Source of the DNA: Heterobilharzia americana
Taxonomy: Eukaryota > Platyhelminthes > Trematoda > Strigeidida > Schistosomatidae
Length of the DNA: 64,000 nucleotides
Assembly (NCBI GenBank): GCA_944470555.2
Contig: OX104127.1
Span: 158,943,276-159,007,275 of the forward strand
Direction: 5' to 3'
Shown: positions 12,318 to 24,100 of the stretch, piece after piece
Layout of the letters: each line of letters opens with the position of its first letter
Numbering within the stretch: the first letter of the stretch is position 1
Position numbers and translations under genes: made by a program
Notes under the pieces: generated by a model
What the model was told of the DNA's origin: nothing
Databases searched by the model: none
Seen by the model: only the letters and a program-made list of their open reading frames with translations

Positions 12318-13145
12318 ATGTGGGTTGACTTCAATATAATCCCATCGTGTTCAGAATAATCTTGTTTTCCCTTTTCTGAACACGACAGGATTGTATTAAA
12401 ACCTACATATACAATGAGAAAGTAAACTACTATTTGCAGAAGAAAACATTCGGGCAGGCAGTCTTTGCCTTTAGCGCAATACATAGATAAACTGAAAAAT
12501 TCTCAAGCTAGTCGAAGAGCTGAGCTAAACAAGGGATGAGTTTCAAGGCGTAGACGATAGAGGTCAGAAACTGCAAGTGTCTTCTACCTACAGTATTGAT
12601 GTTCACTTTTTTGATTAGCTTCTCCATCAGTCAAAATCAGCAGTACATTGTCACGGTATCTGTATCTTTTGAAATGCGCCTGAGATAAGTAATCCACATC
12701 CTTGTGCTTATAGTGCCCAGTGTGAAGATATTCGTTTTAACAAATCAGCTATTTTGTTAGTGTGAATTGGCGGGTTAATTAAGGTTGGTTGGATTTTGTT
12801 CTTGGTTTTGGCCTCAATACTGTATCACTTGGGTTTTATTTTCAATGGATGACTTGACTATTCTTTTTGAAACCGATATGCTCCTTAATTATGTTGGCAT
12901 AGGTGACAATAAATTTCGCTAGGCAAAATGGATTCTTCGTAATAACAGTATACCCTATAGAGTTTATTGCGTACATGTATACATATTTGCTCAAAATGAG
13001 TCCTAATTCCAACTTATTCTAACGGTAGCATTAAAGTGAATCCCCTGCGTTTTGGCATTATAGGGGGAAAGCAAGTGGGTCTGCCGACACTCTTCCTAAT
13101 ACGTAGGCTTCAGTCCGCATTAGTAAGGATATTAGGTGAATTTGG
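12318..13145. other. AT-rich intergenic DNA, nothing recognised
   Basis: I found no splice-bounded exon, RNA gene or known repeat. It lies between the end of the plus-strand CR1-like element and the tail of a decayed minus-strand element. Confidence 0.45.
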
Positions 13146-13149
13146 TCCA

Positions 13150-14320
13150 TGTTAATCTTTGTGAACATAAAGTCGGTTGTGGAATATTTTCACTGAATCT
13201 GCTGGCCACACCTTAGTCAGGGAGTTCCAATTACCGGCGAGATTGTACGAGAAGCGTAGGCTGAAGCTAATTTGGTTCTACCGTGGTTCTTGAATTTTCT
13301 CGTGTTAGGCTAGAAGATGATCAACCCTTGAGAAGAAAAAGAAAAGCATACTTCCCTCAAGGTCTTTGTTAAGAGCATAGAATGCCAATACTAGGCATAC
13401 CATTCTTCGATGAGATGGTGGGAGATTTATTCACCAAACTTTCTTTATAACATGTTGGATAGACAAGTCAGTAAGAGGCCTTTGAACATGCTTCAGTGCC
13501 TTAGCATCTTTAATAAAGCCATGATTAGCCAACTTGATGCAATATTTGAGGTGGGAATGCGTAAACGTAGCATACAATATCTGAAACATGTCATTATCAA
13601 AGCTTTCGAACGCACTTCAAAGAGAAACCTCCTTAATGAGATGTGAAAACTCCTTCAAGTTGTGGCTTGCTACCACCTTTTCTTTAATTTTGTGGATATC
13701 AGATACTGATGCCTCGTCTTTTAAATACTGATGACAGCTATGAATGACATGAATTACTGAATTTTTGCTGGAATTGGTTCCTAAACTTTAACGCTTTGAC
13801 TGCTTGACTAGTTCACTTGCAATACAGTTGTCTGCATCATTGTGAGTAATTTCTTTGTATTTTAGAAACACCAAATAAAACCGGTGGCTTAATTGTATTT
13901 GGGAGTTCGTTGACAAAAGTGGAAAAGTAGAGTAACTAAGATTGCTCTTTGGGGAACGTCATTTCTTATGAATTACCACAGCGTTCTGTTCGCTCACCTT
14001 TTGTCTCCCATCGCATGGAAATCCTCTAGTTAGGGCTTGTGTCATAGTGTGGGATTTGAAACCTTAGAGCTTTTTTGTGAGTCCAAAGTGGGAAACCTTA
14101 TCGGAAGCCTTACTGAAGTCAGTGAACACAGCGTCTAGCAGCTTGTTGTCAGCCATTCCTATCTTGCCATAAAAAGCGACCAGAGCAAAACTAATGTTAT
14201 AAGGATAAAAAAAAGGCTATGGCTTTTGACATGACTAAACATTCTATCCCTGATAATCGTCTTGAATACCTCGTTCACTCAGTTTCAGAATTCTGGTTGA
14301 CCACAGGCATTTTTACGGTT
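13150..14320 (-). mobile_element. Decayed CR1-like reverse transcriptase remnant
   Basis: No long open frame shows this, but on the minus strand pieces of a CR1/Jockey-type polymerase can be read in order through stops and frameshifts. They are AVFTDFSKASDKVSHFGL (motif A region, about 14140-14085), VPQRAILVTLLFHF (motif B region, about 13960-13915), the thumb-like block FTHSHLKYCIKLANHGF, and a C-terminal block reading NWNSLTKVWPADSVKIFHN that matches the usual WNSLP...SV..FK pattern. The YADD-type motif is not recognisable. It is older and clearly different from the 7188-12317 element. Confidence 0.6.
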
Positions 14321-14899
14321 AGAAATCTTAAAAGAAGTCAAAAACAGTCTTTCACTAAGAATGGCAACTCAGAAAAGAAAGGTTTAAGATAAGGGATCTT
14401 CCTTGGTAATCTTTATCTCATTTTAATGCCAATCGAGGTATGAAAACCTATTATTCCTCCTCATTATCCCTTTATTTTCCAAATCTAGTATTACTTCAAT
14501 TTACCTATCTTACCCCACCCTATTTTTACCCTTCATATAAAATATAAAGTAAATGTGTGACTATATTGTTTGAAATGTACTACGCAAATGCATCACATTT
14601 CGCAGACGACCTCCGTTCTAATATTAAATTATGCAAAATCCGAATTCGCTAATAACGCTGGAGTCACTCTCTTTTATAAAGCGTGCTTTATATATACAAG
14701 TATTATGGAAGATATCACGCACCACTGAGTGTTGTCAGAGGTTTCGAAATTTTTATCTCAGTTAATTAGGTCTGCTCGGATCTTATACCAGCTGGAAAAG
14801 TTTCATACAAACTTAGGAATGAGCAGTATTTTCCTAATGATAGCCGAAGATTTCGTTTGAGACATTCTGAAGTTCCGAAGTACAGTTACGGTTTATGAA

Positions 14900-15375
14900 A
14901 ATAATTTCACTATGCTAGGGGAAGCTGGATTTGGTTGGAAGAGGGTTCAGAGTGGCCGGACCAGTATGTAGCACCAGTCCATGAAGTCCATTACTCTTGG
15001 TCTTAATCGTATGGGAAGAGGCAGGTTATCTAGTTGGCATCCTTAAGATGAAAGGAATCAGCAGTTGAAGACCGACTCTTCATTGACATGGTCGAAGATT
15101 GGCCACAAAGGTGGTCCAGATGTACTCACTTTTCGACGTCTCCTATTGCTTGAATATTCCCACTAACCTTTATCTTCAGACTGTTTATTCTGTCACACAA
15201 TTTTGTGTACTTATCACTTTTCCTCTATCCACCTGTTCTTTGTATACTACTATAAAGTGTGACAGTGCAGTTTTGCCAGGTTCTATGTTGATTTTGTCAG
15301 TTAGTCAGTCAGTAAGTCAAATTGTTGTTTGTTACCTTGTAATTAAATTCCCATCATTTGAATATGGAAATGAGC
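14900..15375 (+). mobile_element. RTE-like family A, 3' fragment
   Basis: A degraded 3' piece recognised by phrases shared with other copies: GAAGCTGGATTTGG, GAAGAGGGTTCAG, CATGAAGTCCATTACT, ATGAAAGGAATCAGCAGTTG and a 3' untranslated region with TCTATCCACCTGTTCTTTGTAT. It has no useful open frame. The short frame at 15099-15395 is untranslated-region noise. Confidence 0.55.
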
Positions 15376-16950
15376 CTTATAGTGGTACATACTAATAGAA
15401 GTAACTGACTACGGCGGAAAATGCACCATACTTTGTCAGCGTACTCGAAATTTTTCTTGTGTTGTACACAAATTTCCTCAATCTACCTGAAGTAAGGTTC
15501 CGGTTAGAGAAGTCATTTAGTGTAAATGTTAGGGTAAAATTATGGGTTAGAATTTTGGTATCTCAGGTTAATCCTAAGAGTGGTAATAAATATCTGTTCT
15601 ATATTCATTTATTTATGTTTCGTCCACTTTTTCTCTCTACTTGATAAGTTAGTCCCGCTCTACTCTTTGGAAGTATTTTAGCCTAAGTTGTTTATCTAGA
15701 AATCACGACAAAGAACTAGTGCAAATGTAGATTTTCTTATGACAATTTCCTACGTATTTACTTTTTTAGACTCATTTATAGATTATTCCATGGAGTGCAC
15801 TATAGATAGGAGTTTGGCAACCGCTTTGTTTTTAAATAGCAACAATGATTCCTAACCGTAACTAGAAACCAGGATGCCAAGTTTCTTTTTAGAATGTAAT
15901 TCGTGGTCTATGACATTTGAAAATGGAGGTATCTGGAATCTGAGTAAATTAACTCAAACTAATATCCAATAAAGTCCTTTTTTGTATACCAATTCTCAGT
16001 AACCACATGTAGTTTGATGCATTTGGCAACGTGAAACACTTTTTATATCAGAGATCATGATAGTACCTGACTGCCAAGGCTCCGTTAGGCGGAACAGGGC
16101 TGAAATCCGTCACCCATGAATTTAAACTCATATGTCTAAGACAATCAATAGCTCAATGCACAATAAACGAGTTACCCTTCTGAAGAAAATTTCATGATTT
16201 TAGTTGTGATTAAACTGTCATCTCATTTAACCCGTGAACTTTAAAACTTATAGGATGTTGACTCAGTCACTTTCTGCACCTTTTGCACAGTAAATTTTTC
16301 TCGCCTATCATGTATTTAGCATTATGAAATAAGTTAAATTGATAGGTTGAAAGCACTATTTTCAAAAACGGGAAATTTCCAGGAAATTCGTGATCCCGAC
16401 GAAGTTTTTGTATATAAGAATTATATAGGTGAAACAAGTAGAACCATTCCTTTTTTCTCTAATTGGTTACTCAACCAATTGTGTAACTGTAAAAACAAAT
16501 TGTCAAAATTTGTCATGTGAATGTTTATTTATAATCTTAGCCTACCTGAATGAAATTGAGATCTGTAGTAATTAACTAACTGTAAAAACTCGTGTTTATT
16601 GGTTTTTAAAAAGCGAATAATAAAGTTCCAGCATCTATCTATCTACCTTATACTTCTTTCTGCTTTCTTTCTAAACCCAACCAGCCTGATAATTGCATTT
16701 AGTATCGTTTAACCCTTCCATTTACTGGTTGCAGAATTGAAATAAAGGAGCACAATTTATGTAGATATTTTCCAGCTAAACGTCAAACTACCATACAAGT
16801 TATGCCGGAGACGAAATAAGGCTATCTATTTCATTTATCAACCAAATAAAACCCGTATTTAGGTATACTGAATCATCCAAATCCTAATATGTCTATATGT
16901 TACTACTAGATTCCTATGAGTTTCGTGATGACAATTTATTTTGTGTCAGT
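15376..16950. other. AT-rich DNA, nothing recognised
   Basis: Long AT-rich stretch with only short chance frames. I looked for exons bounded by AG/GT with consistent phase, for tRNA-like boxes and for family A, B or F repeats, and saw none. Confidence 0.45.
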
Positions 16951-16954
16951 GTTT

Positions 16955-17565
16955 GTCGCGGACTGATATTAGTTGGAGAACCATTGAAAACCTGGGAGCT
17001 CTGAACAGCTGTTTCATCTTAGTATGGGACTTCTCAACAGTAATCACCCACGATCCCATGAGGGCTCGAACTCAGGACTTTCAAGTTTCACGGCAAACGC
17101 GTCGGAGTTCAGTGGTTCAGTTTCCAACTTCTGTCAACTCGCGATATAGCGCAACTATTACCCAAGGTCTTGGCATCCTTTTCTTTTCCAACTGGTTAAC
17201 CTTACAGGTTACACCTCATTAGAACTTCGTGATATCTATCTAGACGCATGTCATTAATGAGCCATATACAGTAATGTTTTTTGAAGTTGATGGGGATTTT
17301 AATTTTCGAAATAGTCGCACTATATTGCGAATTGACGAAAGTTGGAAACTGAACCACAGAACTCCGACCCAGTGGCTGAATAGTTATTGCGTTTGCCATG
17401 AAACCTGAAGGTCCTGAGTTCGATCCCTGGTGGGGTCATGGGTGAGGAGAAGTCCTACATCGGGGCGAAACACCTCTCCAGTGCTCCCAGGTTTTAAATT
17501 GTTCTCGAACTAACATCAGTTCGCGATTAATACTATCTCAAAATTGATATCTCCATCAACCTCAA
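16955..17565. repeat. Family F tRNA-like repeat, inverted pair
   Basis: A minus-strand copy (about 16955-17165) is followed by a plus-strand copy (about 17225-17565). The plus copy shows the tRNA-like section well: ACCCAGTGGCTGAATAG, then GAGTTCGATCCCTGG at about 17418, then GAGGAGAAGTCCTACAT. The arms are divergent, so insertion was not recent. Confidence 0.6.
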
Positions 17566-17819
17566 AACATTTTGTGCTTCAAGCAGATAGGGAAGATCAC
17601 ATATTTTCAACTTAGCAGGAAATTTCATTGTCATGCACATGCTACTGTTAGTGCAGATAAAAAAGACAGGTAAGTGCAGTCGGATATGATCAATAGAGAC
17701 CTCTTATCGAGCTTAGGTTTTTCTTAGTTTATACAGAGAGTAAACTTAGTGGCAGATGATCCTATCACTATAAACGGATGAATAGTTTCCTTACGTTACA
17801 GTTATGCGGTAAAACAATA

Positions 17820-18540
17820 CAACTTGGTCCTGTCAGTCAGTATCAACATAGGATATGGTATTACTGCGTAGCTGTTAGGTTCGTTACACCTCATATCAAC
17901 ACATCAAAATAAAAGACGGAGAAATTAGAGATAAAATATTCATTGGAGGGAGGAAGTTATGGAGAGAAAACAAGAAGGAATGAGACGATATTAGAGTTTG
18001 GCTTAAAGATTAACACGAATACATTTGCACCACTGAGATTGATTCTGAATTATAACTCCAAGTCGCCAACCACCAACTTTGGTTGTTATGGGCACCGCAT
18101 CCGGAAGGTCAACATTTCCTCACACGGTTCAGACTAACAGTGGAAAACTTCAGGGACTGGTGTCATGTTTTAGTATGGTCGGCTGCAACCTCTATGTAGC
18201 CTCTTCATACTTCGACCAATATTGTACGACGAGGCGACTGGTGACTAAGCATGTATGACACATTTCCGCCGAGCCACCTGAATCGCTGAAGGTTTAGAAC
18301 ATCATCAACTGACTTCACTCCTCTGTCTAATACATTACTCCATGTCTGACTTCTACGTTACTGTCATCACGACATATGACCGGTGCTACAAAGACAAAGG
18401 TAGTTAAATACTTGAAGCCTTTTCATGTCCTCCACTTTCAACGGCCATGTTTCACAGGCATATAATAGAACGGAGTGAACTTTAGTGGTGTAAATTGTGT
18501 CCTTAATTGGCAATCGTATATGATGGCGTGGCGAAAAATG
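17820..18540 (-). mobile_element. RTE-like family A, 3' fragment
   Basis: A minus-strand copy. On the plus strand it begins with the inverted 3' end (TCAACATAGGA, then a TACTGCGTA and CACCTCATATCAACACATCAA string) and runs into the reversed C-terminal coding part: CTTCCGGATGC-like remnants, CATGTTTCACAGGCATATAATAGAACGG, which corresponds to the reversed LLYACETW block. It has many stops and indels. Confidence 0.6.
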
Positions 18541-19925
18541 GCGTTGGTTGGTTGAATTCAGATGCGTTTTTGTATTTGTGCCGAGATTTTCTCGGTCATT
18601 GGTCTACTAGCAGTTATTTGACTTCCGATGTGGGTGGGATGGTCAATGCGGTCAACCACTTCTTTCCTTATTGTCAAGGAAAGCATCAAAAAAGACTAGA
18701 CCTGGAGCAGAAATTCACCCTGTACAGGTATCTGTAATATACCATGAGGTATACATATGATGTGAGACCTCATAATGCCTTCTGATTGCCGTGGTCGAAG
18801 TTGGTGAATATGAATTTGAACTCAGGACTCTGTATATAGGTCGAATACTTTAGCCAGTGAACCGTCATATAGTATCAGTAGTGCGACTGACCGAGTCCAT
18901 ATATTAGTTTTCAAATTTTACACAATCTTTCGTGGTCGTTCATATCTTATTTCCATCGACATCGTATCACCGCATAATTTCATTTTGCTTATCCTTTTCC
19001 TCTCTGTCTTGGCGTTTTGTAAGAGCTGATATTACTTTCTTTTCGCTGCTCATCTTGTTAACTCCCACCAAGTATGAAATAATGTAATTTATCCTGGTAG
19101 ATCTTTCTTATGTACTAGGCTATGATCCACACGTAATATAAGGGCCTATTATACTATCCGGTCGTACAGGCCGAAGCAGATGGAATGGGGTTTGAGTTAG
19201 AGGCCTATTAGTTTGAAAGTTAAGTGTCTAAGTCAGTAAGCCTCCACTCAACAACATATTCCTGCTAGGATTGGACACATGAAATGTACTAACCTGGAAT
19301 AAAAGATATCTTCAAAAAGTCTTACTTTGTAAGTATCTTGATCTAATTCTGTATCCTAATACTAACCAGTTACATAAAATTCTGTAGATGTTGACATTTT
19401 GAGTCATTAACCCATTGGTTGAAAGTCAAGTGTTTAATTTAGTGAATCATTTCTTATGAATACCACCACTGTATTTCCAGTAATGCATCTTCAGTAACAT
19501 TTCTGCATTGGTTTCGTTTCTCAAGGTGCCACTAAAACTCGACAAACCAGAATCACGCTAACATTCATTTCTGATGTGATTAGTATCGTCTGTTTGGTGT
19601 GATGAGATCGCCAAGTCGTTATTATCTCTGTCTTCAAACATCCCTTTGTGACTATCTCATTGTTTTCAAGTTCTACTTTATAAGAAACAATTGTTTGTGG
19701 TTTTCGTTTAACTGTAAATCAGTCTATCTCTTTGCAAGGTATCTGTTGTCGAAATAAATTTACATAAGAGCTTTCAATTTATATCTTGATACCTAAAGGC
19801 ACCATTCGAAGGTGTGGATCTAGTCGTTGGAAGTCGGGTACCGGAATGGATAATCCACAACTTTAATTTTATCATTAATTGCTTCATAAAGTTTGCTACA
19901 CTTGCTTTAGATTAGTGTCTTAAAA
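18541..19925. other. AT-rich DNA with possible tRNA-like SINE traces
   Basis: Nothing firm. Around 18790-18890 a minus-strand tRNA-like pattern can be read (TGGCTAAAGTATTCG, then GAGTTCAAATTC), which may be a worn SINE. The open frame at 18507-18737 spans the edge of a family A fragment and is not credible as a gene. Confidence 0.35.
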
Positions 19926-19929
19926 TTAA

Positions 19930-20470
19930 AATAAGTTACTGTCACAGCTGACTGACTGACAAAATCACCGTTGAACCTCGCGCACAAGTGCATCGGTTCA
20001 AGTTGCCACATTTAACAATAGTATACATACAAACAACAAGCAGATAGAAAAGGATTGATCACAAAGTAGACAAAGTTGTGTGACAGAATAAAAAAACTAG
20101 TGCGAATATTCAAGTATTAGAAGATGCCAAGAAATAAATACATCTGCACCGCATTTATAACTGATTTCCAGCCATATGACTCAGAGTCAATCCTCACACA
20201 CTTATACCTTTCGTCTTAGGGATGCCAACCAGATAGTCTGCATTTTCCAACATGGCTCAAACCAAGAGTTGGGGACTTGATGGACTGGTGTCACATCTTA
20301 ATCTGGCCACCCTGAACCCTCTTTCAATCTAATCCACTTTCCCTCAGTTTGGCACGTCGAGATAGGCGGTGACTCGACATGTGCAGTACATGTCAAAGCC
20401 ATCTCAGTCGACTAAGGTTGACAACTGTATCAATTGACTTGCCTGTGTTGACTAATACTCTTTGCCTGAC
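19930..20470 (-). mobile_element. RTE-like family A (subtype), 3' fragment
   Basis: A minus-strand copy starting with the reversed 3' untranslated region (CTGACTGACAAAATCA, GTGCATCGGTTCAAGTTGC) and passing through reversed coding remnants (ACTTGATGGACTGGTGTC, CCCTGAACCCTC). The same 3' untranslated region is seen at 33950-34640. It is heavily mutated. Confidence 0.55.
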
Positions 20471-20904
20471 CTCAATCTTACTCACTGCAACACCTATTTT
20501 CTTTTTTTGTTCCTTCTTTTTCATATAATTAGGTAGAGTTGATTATATGATACTAGATTGTTGAGTATGGTACTAGTAGAAGTAGTACTACTTGATTTAT
20601 ACTCCAAGATATTGTTCTTCAGAAGTTTAGTTGCATGTTGTTAGAACAGGAAAAAAGCATTAGGTGTATAGTTGGAATCATGTTATTCTTCATTCAAGAA
20701 TAATCTTATGAAATATAGTTAATTAGCTTGCTATGATTCTTTTCAGATATTTACTCTGATGTTTGCTTGTTTTTGTTACCTTCATGTGGACCTGCTTAAA
20801 TTATAATTATGACAGGATGTTGCTTATTTTAAAAGTAATACAACTAGTAATAATGTTAAACCTTAATACCAGTGCTAATAAGCTTATATGACTTATTTTC
20901 CTAG

Positions 20905-21183
20905 ATATGTCAGCAGAATCTTATCCAATACTATACAAGGGGGTTATAGATCCTAAGATTGTCAATGAAACAATTTTAGGAAGTCCTGTACCTGTGGCTC
21001 ATTCAACTGCTGGTCAAGATAAACTTTCAAATTATCATAAACACAATCAAATCTACTATAATAATATTCTATCACCTTCACCTGCATTTGATAAACAAAC
21101 GTATATTATTCAACCTACTACCAAAAATATTCAGTATGCAGATAATAAAGAATGTAGCATTCTTAACATTAATACAATAAAGG
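20905..21183 (+). CDS. CEP192: CEP192-like exon 1 (first recognised)
   Basis: Reads MSAESYPILYKGVIDPKIVN from ATG 20907 and ends at G|GTAAGT in phase 1. A good acceptor (TTATTTTCCTAG) sits directly before AT-ATG, so this is either the first coding exon after a 5' untranslated exon or an internal exon with more coding sequence upstream. I found no convincing upstream exon. If a spliced leader were joined here, its own ATG (the known schistosome leader ends in ATG) would be out of frame with 20907. Confidence 0.7.
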
Positions 21184-24100
21184 GTAAGTGTTAAAGATTA
21201 CTGATGAGTTCATTTTATAGGTCTGTCAGATAGTTTATTGAATGGTACCTTACATGTTCGTAGTCATAGTGAAGAAACAAAGAAATCGAGTAAGTGTTAT
21301 ATGCAATATTTTAGGTGTATTTGTTATCGTTTTCTATTCTGAATATACTAATTTTCCTTTTTCAATTTGTTATTAGGTATTGAGAATAGACAAATGAAGC
21401 AAATAGATACCTTCAATATTGAACAATGTCATCATTCACTTACCAATTCACCAACTGATATTGAAGGTGAAAATCAAAAAATTCGATTTGATGTTTCAGA
21501 ATTAAAAATGCTAGAAGAAGCATTTAGCGATTTTGATTGTGATACTTCAGAGAATACTGCTCCAACTCGAGTATGCGAAACATTTGCTCATCGGGTATCA
21601 TGCAAAAGATCATTCATAGGTGAAGAATGTTCAGAAGACAATACTACATCAGTTCCTTCTTTACAATCAACTGAAGGCAGTTGTGAAGCAGAGGGTAGCA
21701 TTGCTGATGTTCAAGTACAAAATCCTACCGTCTCCAAACAGTCACCTGTTTCTCCCCTAGTAAGTCTATGAGGCTCTCCGTAGTTTTTATTTATACAATG
21801 GAGTTGTATCTCATTGATCTATGGACTCAACTTTTAACCAGCAAGTTACAGGTTCAGACGCTCTTCTCCACCTAACGAGGTTTAAGCAACCAGGTAGCTT
21901 TGTTAGTTCTCAATCAGTATACCTTAACTTGTTCGGCTGGTCTAGGTAAGGTTGATGACGAGCGATTCAAGGTGGAAGCTACAGTCACGTGTAAAATGAA
22001 ATTTTAAGGTCCTTTAGGCATAAAATGTTTGAGTTTCAATAATGTGGCTTCAAAAATCTTGGACTGTATTATCATCTGACACCTAATCTTTATTTTGCAG
22101 TCGTTCATGGTTCAGGTTTATACGATGTCTCATTGCCATAATCTTTAATCTGAATCATGCATTTGATTCGATTTGTAAGCCATGTAAGGTTGTCGTTATC
22201 TTTTTTTGTCGTTCTAATGAACATGCAACAACAACAGCTCACCTAGCTATGCTTGATGGTGGTACATGGACCATATTTCACTATTCTAAAATGATATTTA
22301 CAAGAAGATTTGTATTTTCTTACACTCAGAAATAACTCTGATCTCTCATGGAGAATGGTTTATCACTCAGAGGGTCACCTAGTTGGGTTAGAGTATACAG
22401 GGGACACGGTTGTGTTATGGGAATAGACCGATAGAATACAGTTTTCTAAATGCTTTCGCCGAAAATTTGAGTATATTTGGCATTCGTTTTCCACCTGTCA
22501 GATGTGTGTAGACTGATGAAATAGTATTTTAATGATAAGAAACGAATCTGTAGAATGTGTTGACCAGTTTACTTACTTTGTGAGTTGCATCAATCCAAAC
22601 GGGCTGGTTGCTGACGAAATCTCAGAAGGCCCATTTGGTACTTGCCAACTTGGGTCGTCTGTGACACTGACTAGCCAAGATATCTGACTATTTATCAAAG
22701 AGTGAGTTTACTTCACCGCTGTTCATTTTGTCCTACTTTACGGCTGTATGACATGGCCATTTAAAATAGAATACATAAAGCGATTACAGATGTCTTTGCA
22801 GCATTGCTCGCGTTTGGTGGAATCACCGTGTGTGCAGTATTGTAGTCAGGTAAGGGGTACTAAGCAATGCAAAGAAATCGACGTATAAGGTTATCAACCT
22901 TCATCAACTGAGATGATTTGGACATGTACTATGCATGCCAAGCCACTGCCTACTTCTTTGTGCCTTGCTACAGGAAGCTGAATCTTGTTCGAAGAGGGTT
23001 CGGGGTGACCAGACCAAGACTTGGCCCCAATCCTTGAAGTTTCTTACTATTAGTCTGAGCCATGTTGGGAGATGTAGACTACTTGGATGACGAACAAATG
23101 GTTGAAGGCTGACTGTTAATGACATGTTTAGAAATCGATCTCAATGGTGGTGCACATCTATTCACTCCTTGACATCTAATGCTTGAATATTCGCACTAAC
23201 CATTATCTTCAGTTTGTTTATTCTATCACAGAAATTTGTCTACCCTGATATCAGTTGTTTTCTATCCACCTGTTCATTGTATACTATTGTAAAGTGTGGC
23301 AGGTTGAATCGATGAACTTGTATAAGAGGTTCTACGCTGATTTCGTCTATCTGTTTGTCTGTCTCATCATCTTCAAAATGTTGGTCTACTTTCATATCTC
23401 TTTTCTCTCTCTCTCTCCTTGTTTCCAGTCAGTACTACTGTAAAGTGTTCGAACTTGAAGTAATGAACGTGTTTGCATAATTTCTTGTTGATTTATATAT
23501 CTATTTTGCGGTTAATGGGAATTTTATGTTTATATATCCGCCAGAGTCCAACGATTTACTCCATTGAAACTTCTATAATTATTATTTATGTCAATATTAT
23601 CTTTTCCAACTGAAGTGTATCTAAGTTAGAGGGTTGGTTCGACTCACATGTGATTTAAAAGTCTAATTTAGGTATGAGGAGTCGACTAATTAGCTGCTAT
23701 CAGTTTGAAGTCATTTATTGGATGAATAGGCTAATAAGCTAAAGATAACCTTAGGTGTAATATGAAAATCGGTCACATAGCTTATTTGTAAACAGAAGTT
23801 ATATCACATCGTGTTTATTTGCAATACATAAGCGCTAGAACTTCTCATTCTTATCTCTTTCAGGCTTCTTTTCAGTGTAATGTCTTGAGCTATGACAGCT
23901 TTATCTAACACTTAAATTCTATGCTGTCTATCCATCTATCTGTATATATGCAACTGAAGAAGTATAAATCAATTATTACTTCATTTAACATGCATCTTTT
24001 AGCCTAATTTATCATTAATATATAATCATTTTGGCATTTGTATCCATAGATTACTGAACCATCGACTCCAGTTTCTGAATGGTATTCATCAGAGAATATT

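Noticed and set aside
13410..13646. Plus-strand 78-codon ORF
   Set aside because: Antisense to the decayed CR1-like polymerase on the minus strand.
20300..20904. An upstream coding exon for the CEP192-like gene
   Set aside because: No AG/GT-bounded open segment with phase matching the AT-ATG start of exon 1 could be supported; most of the stretch is family A remnant or AT-rich DNA.
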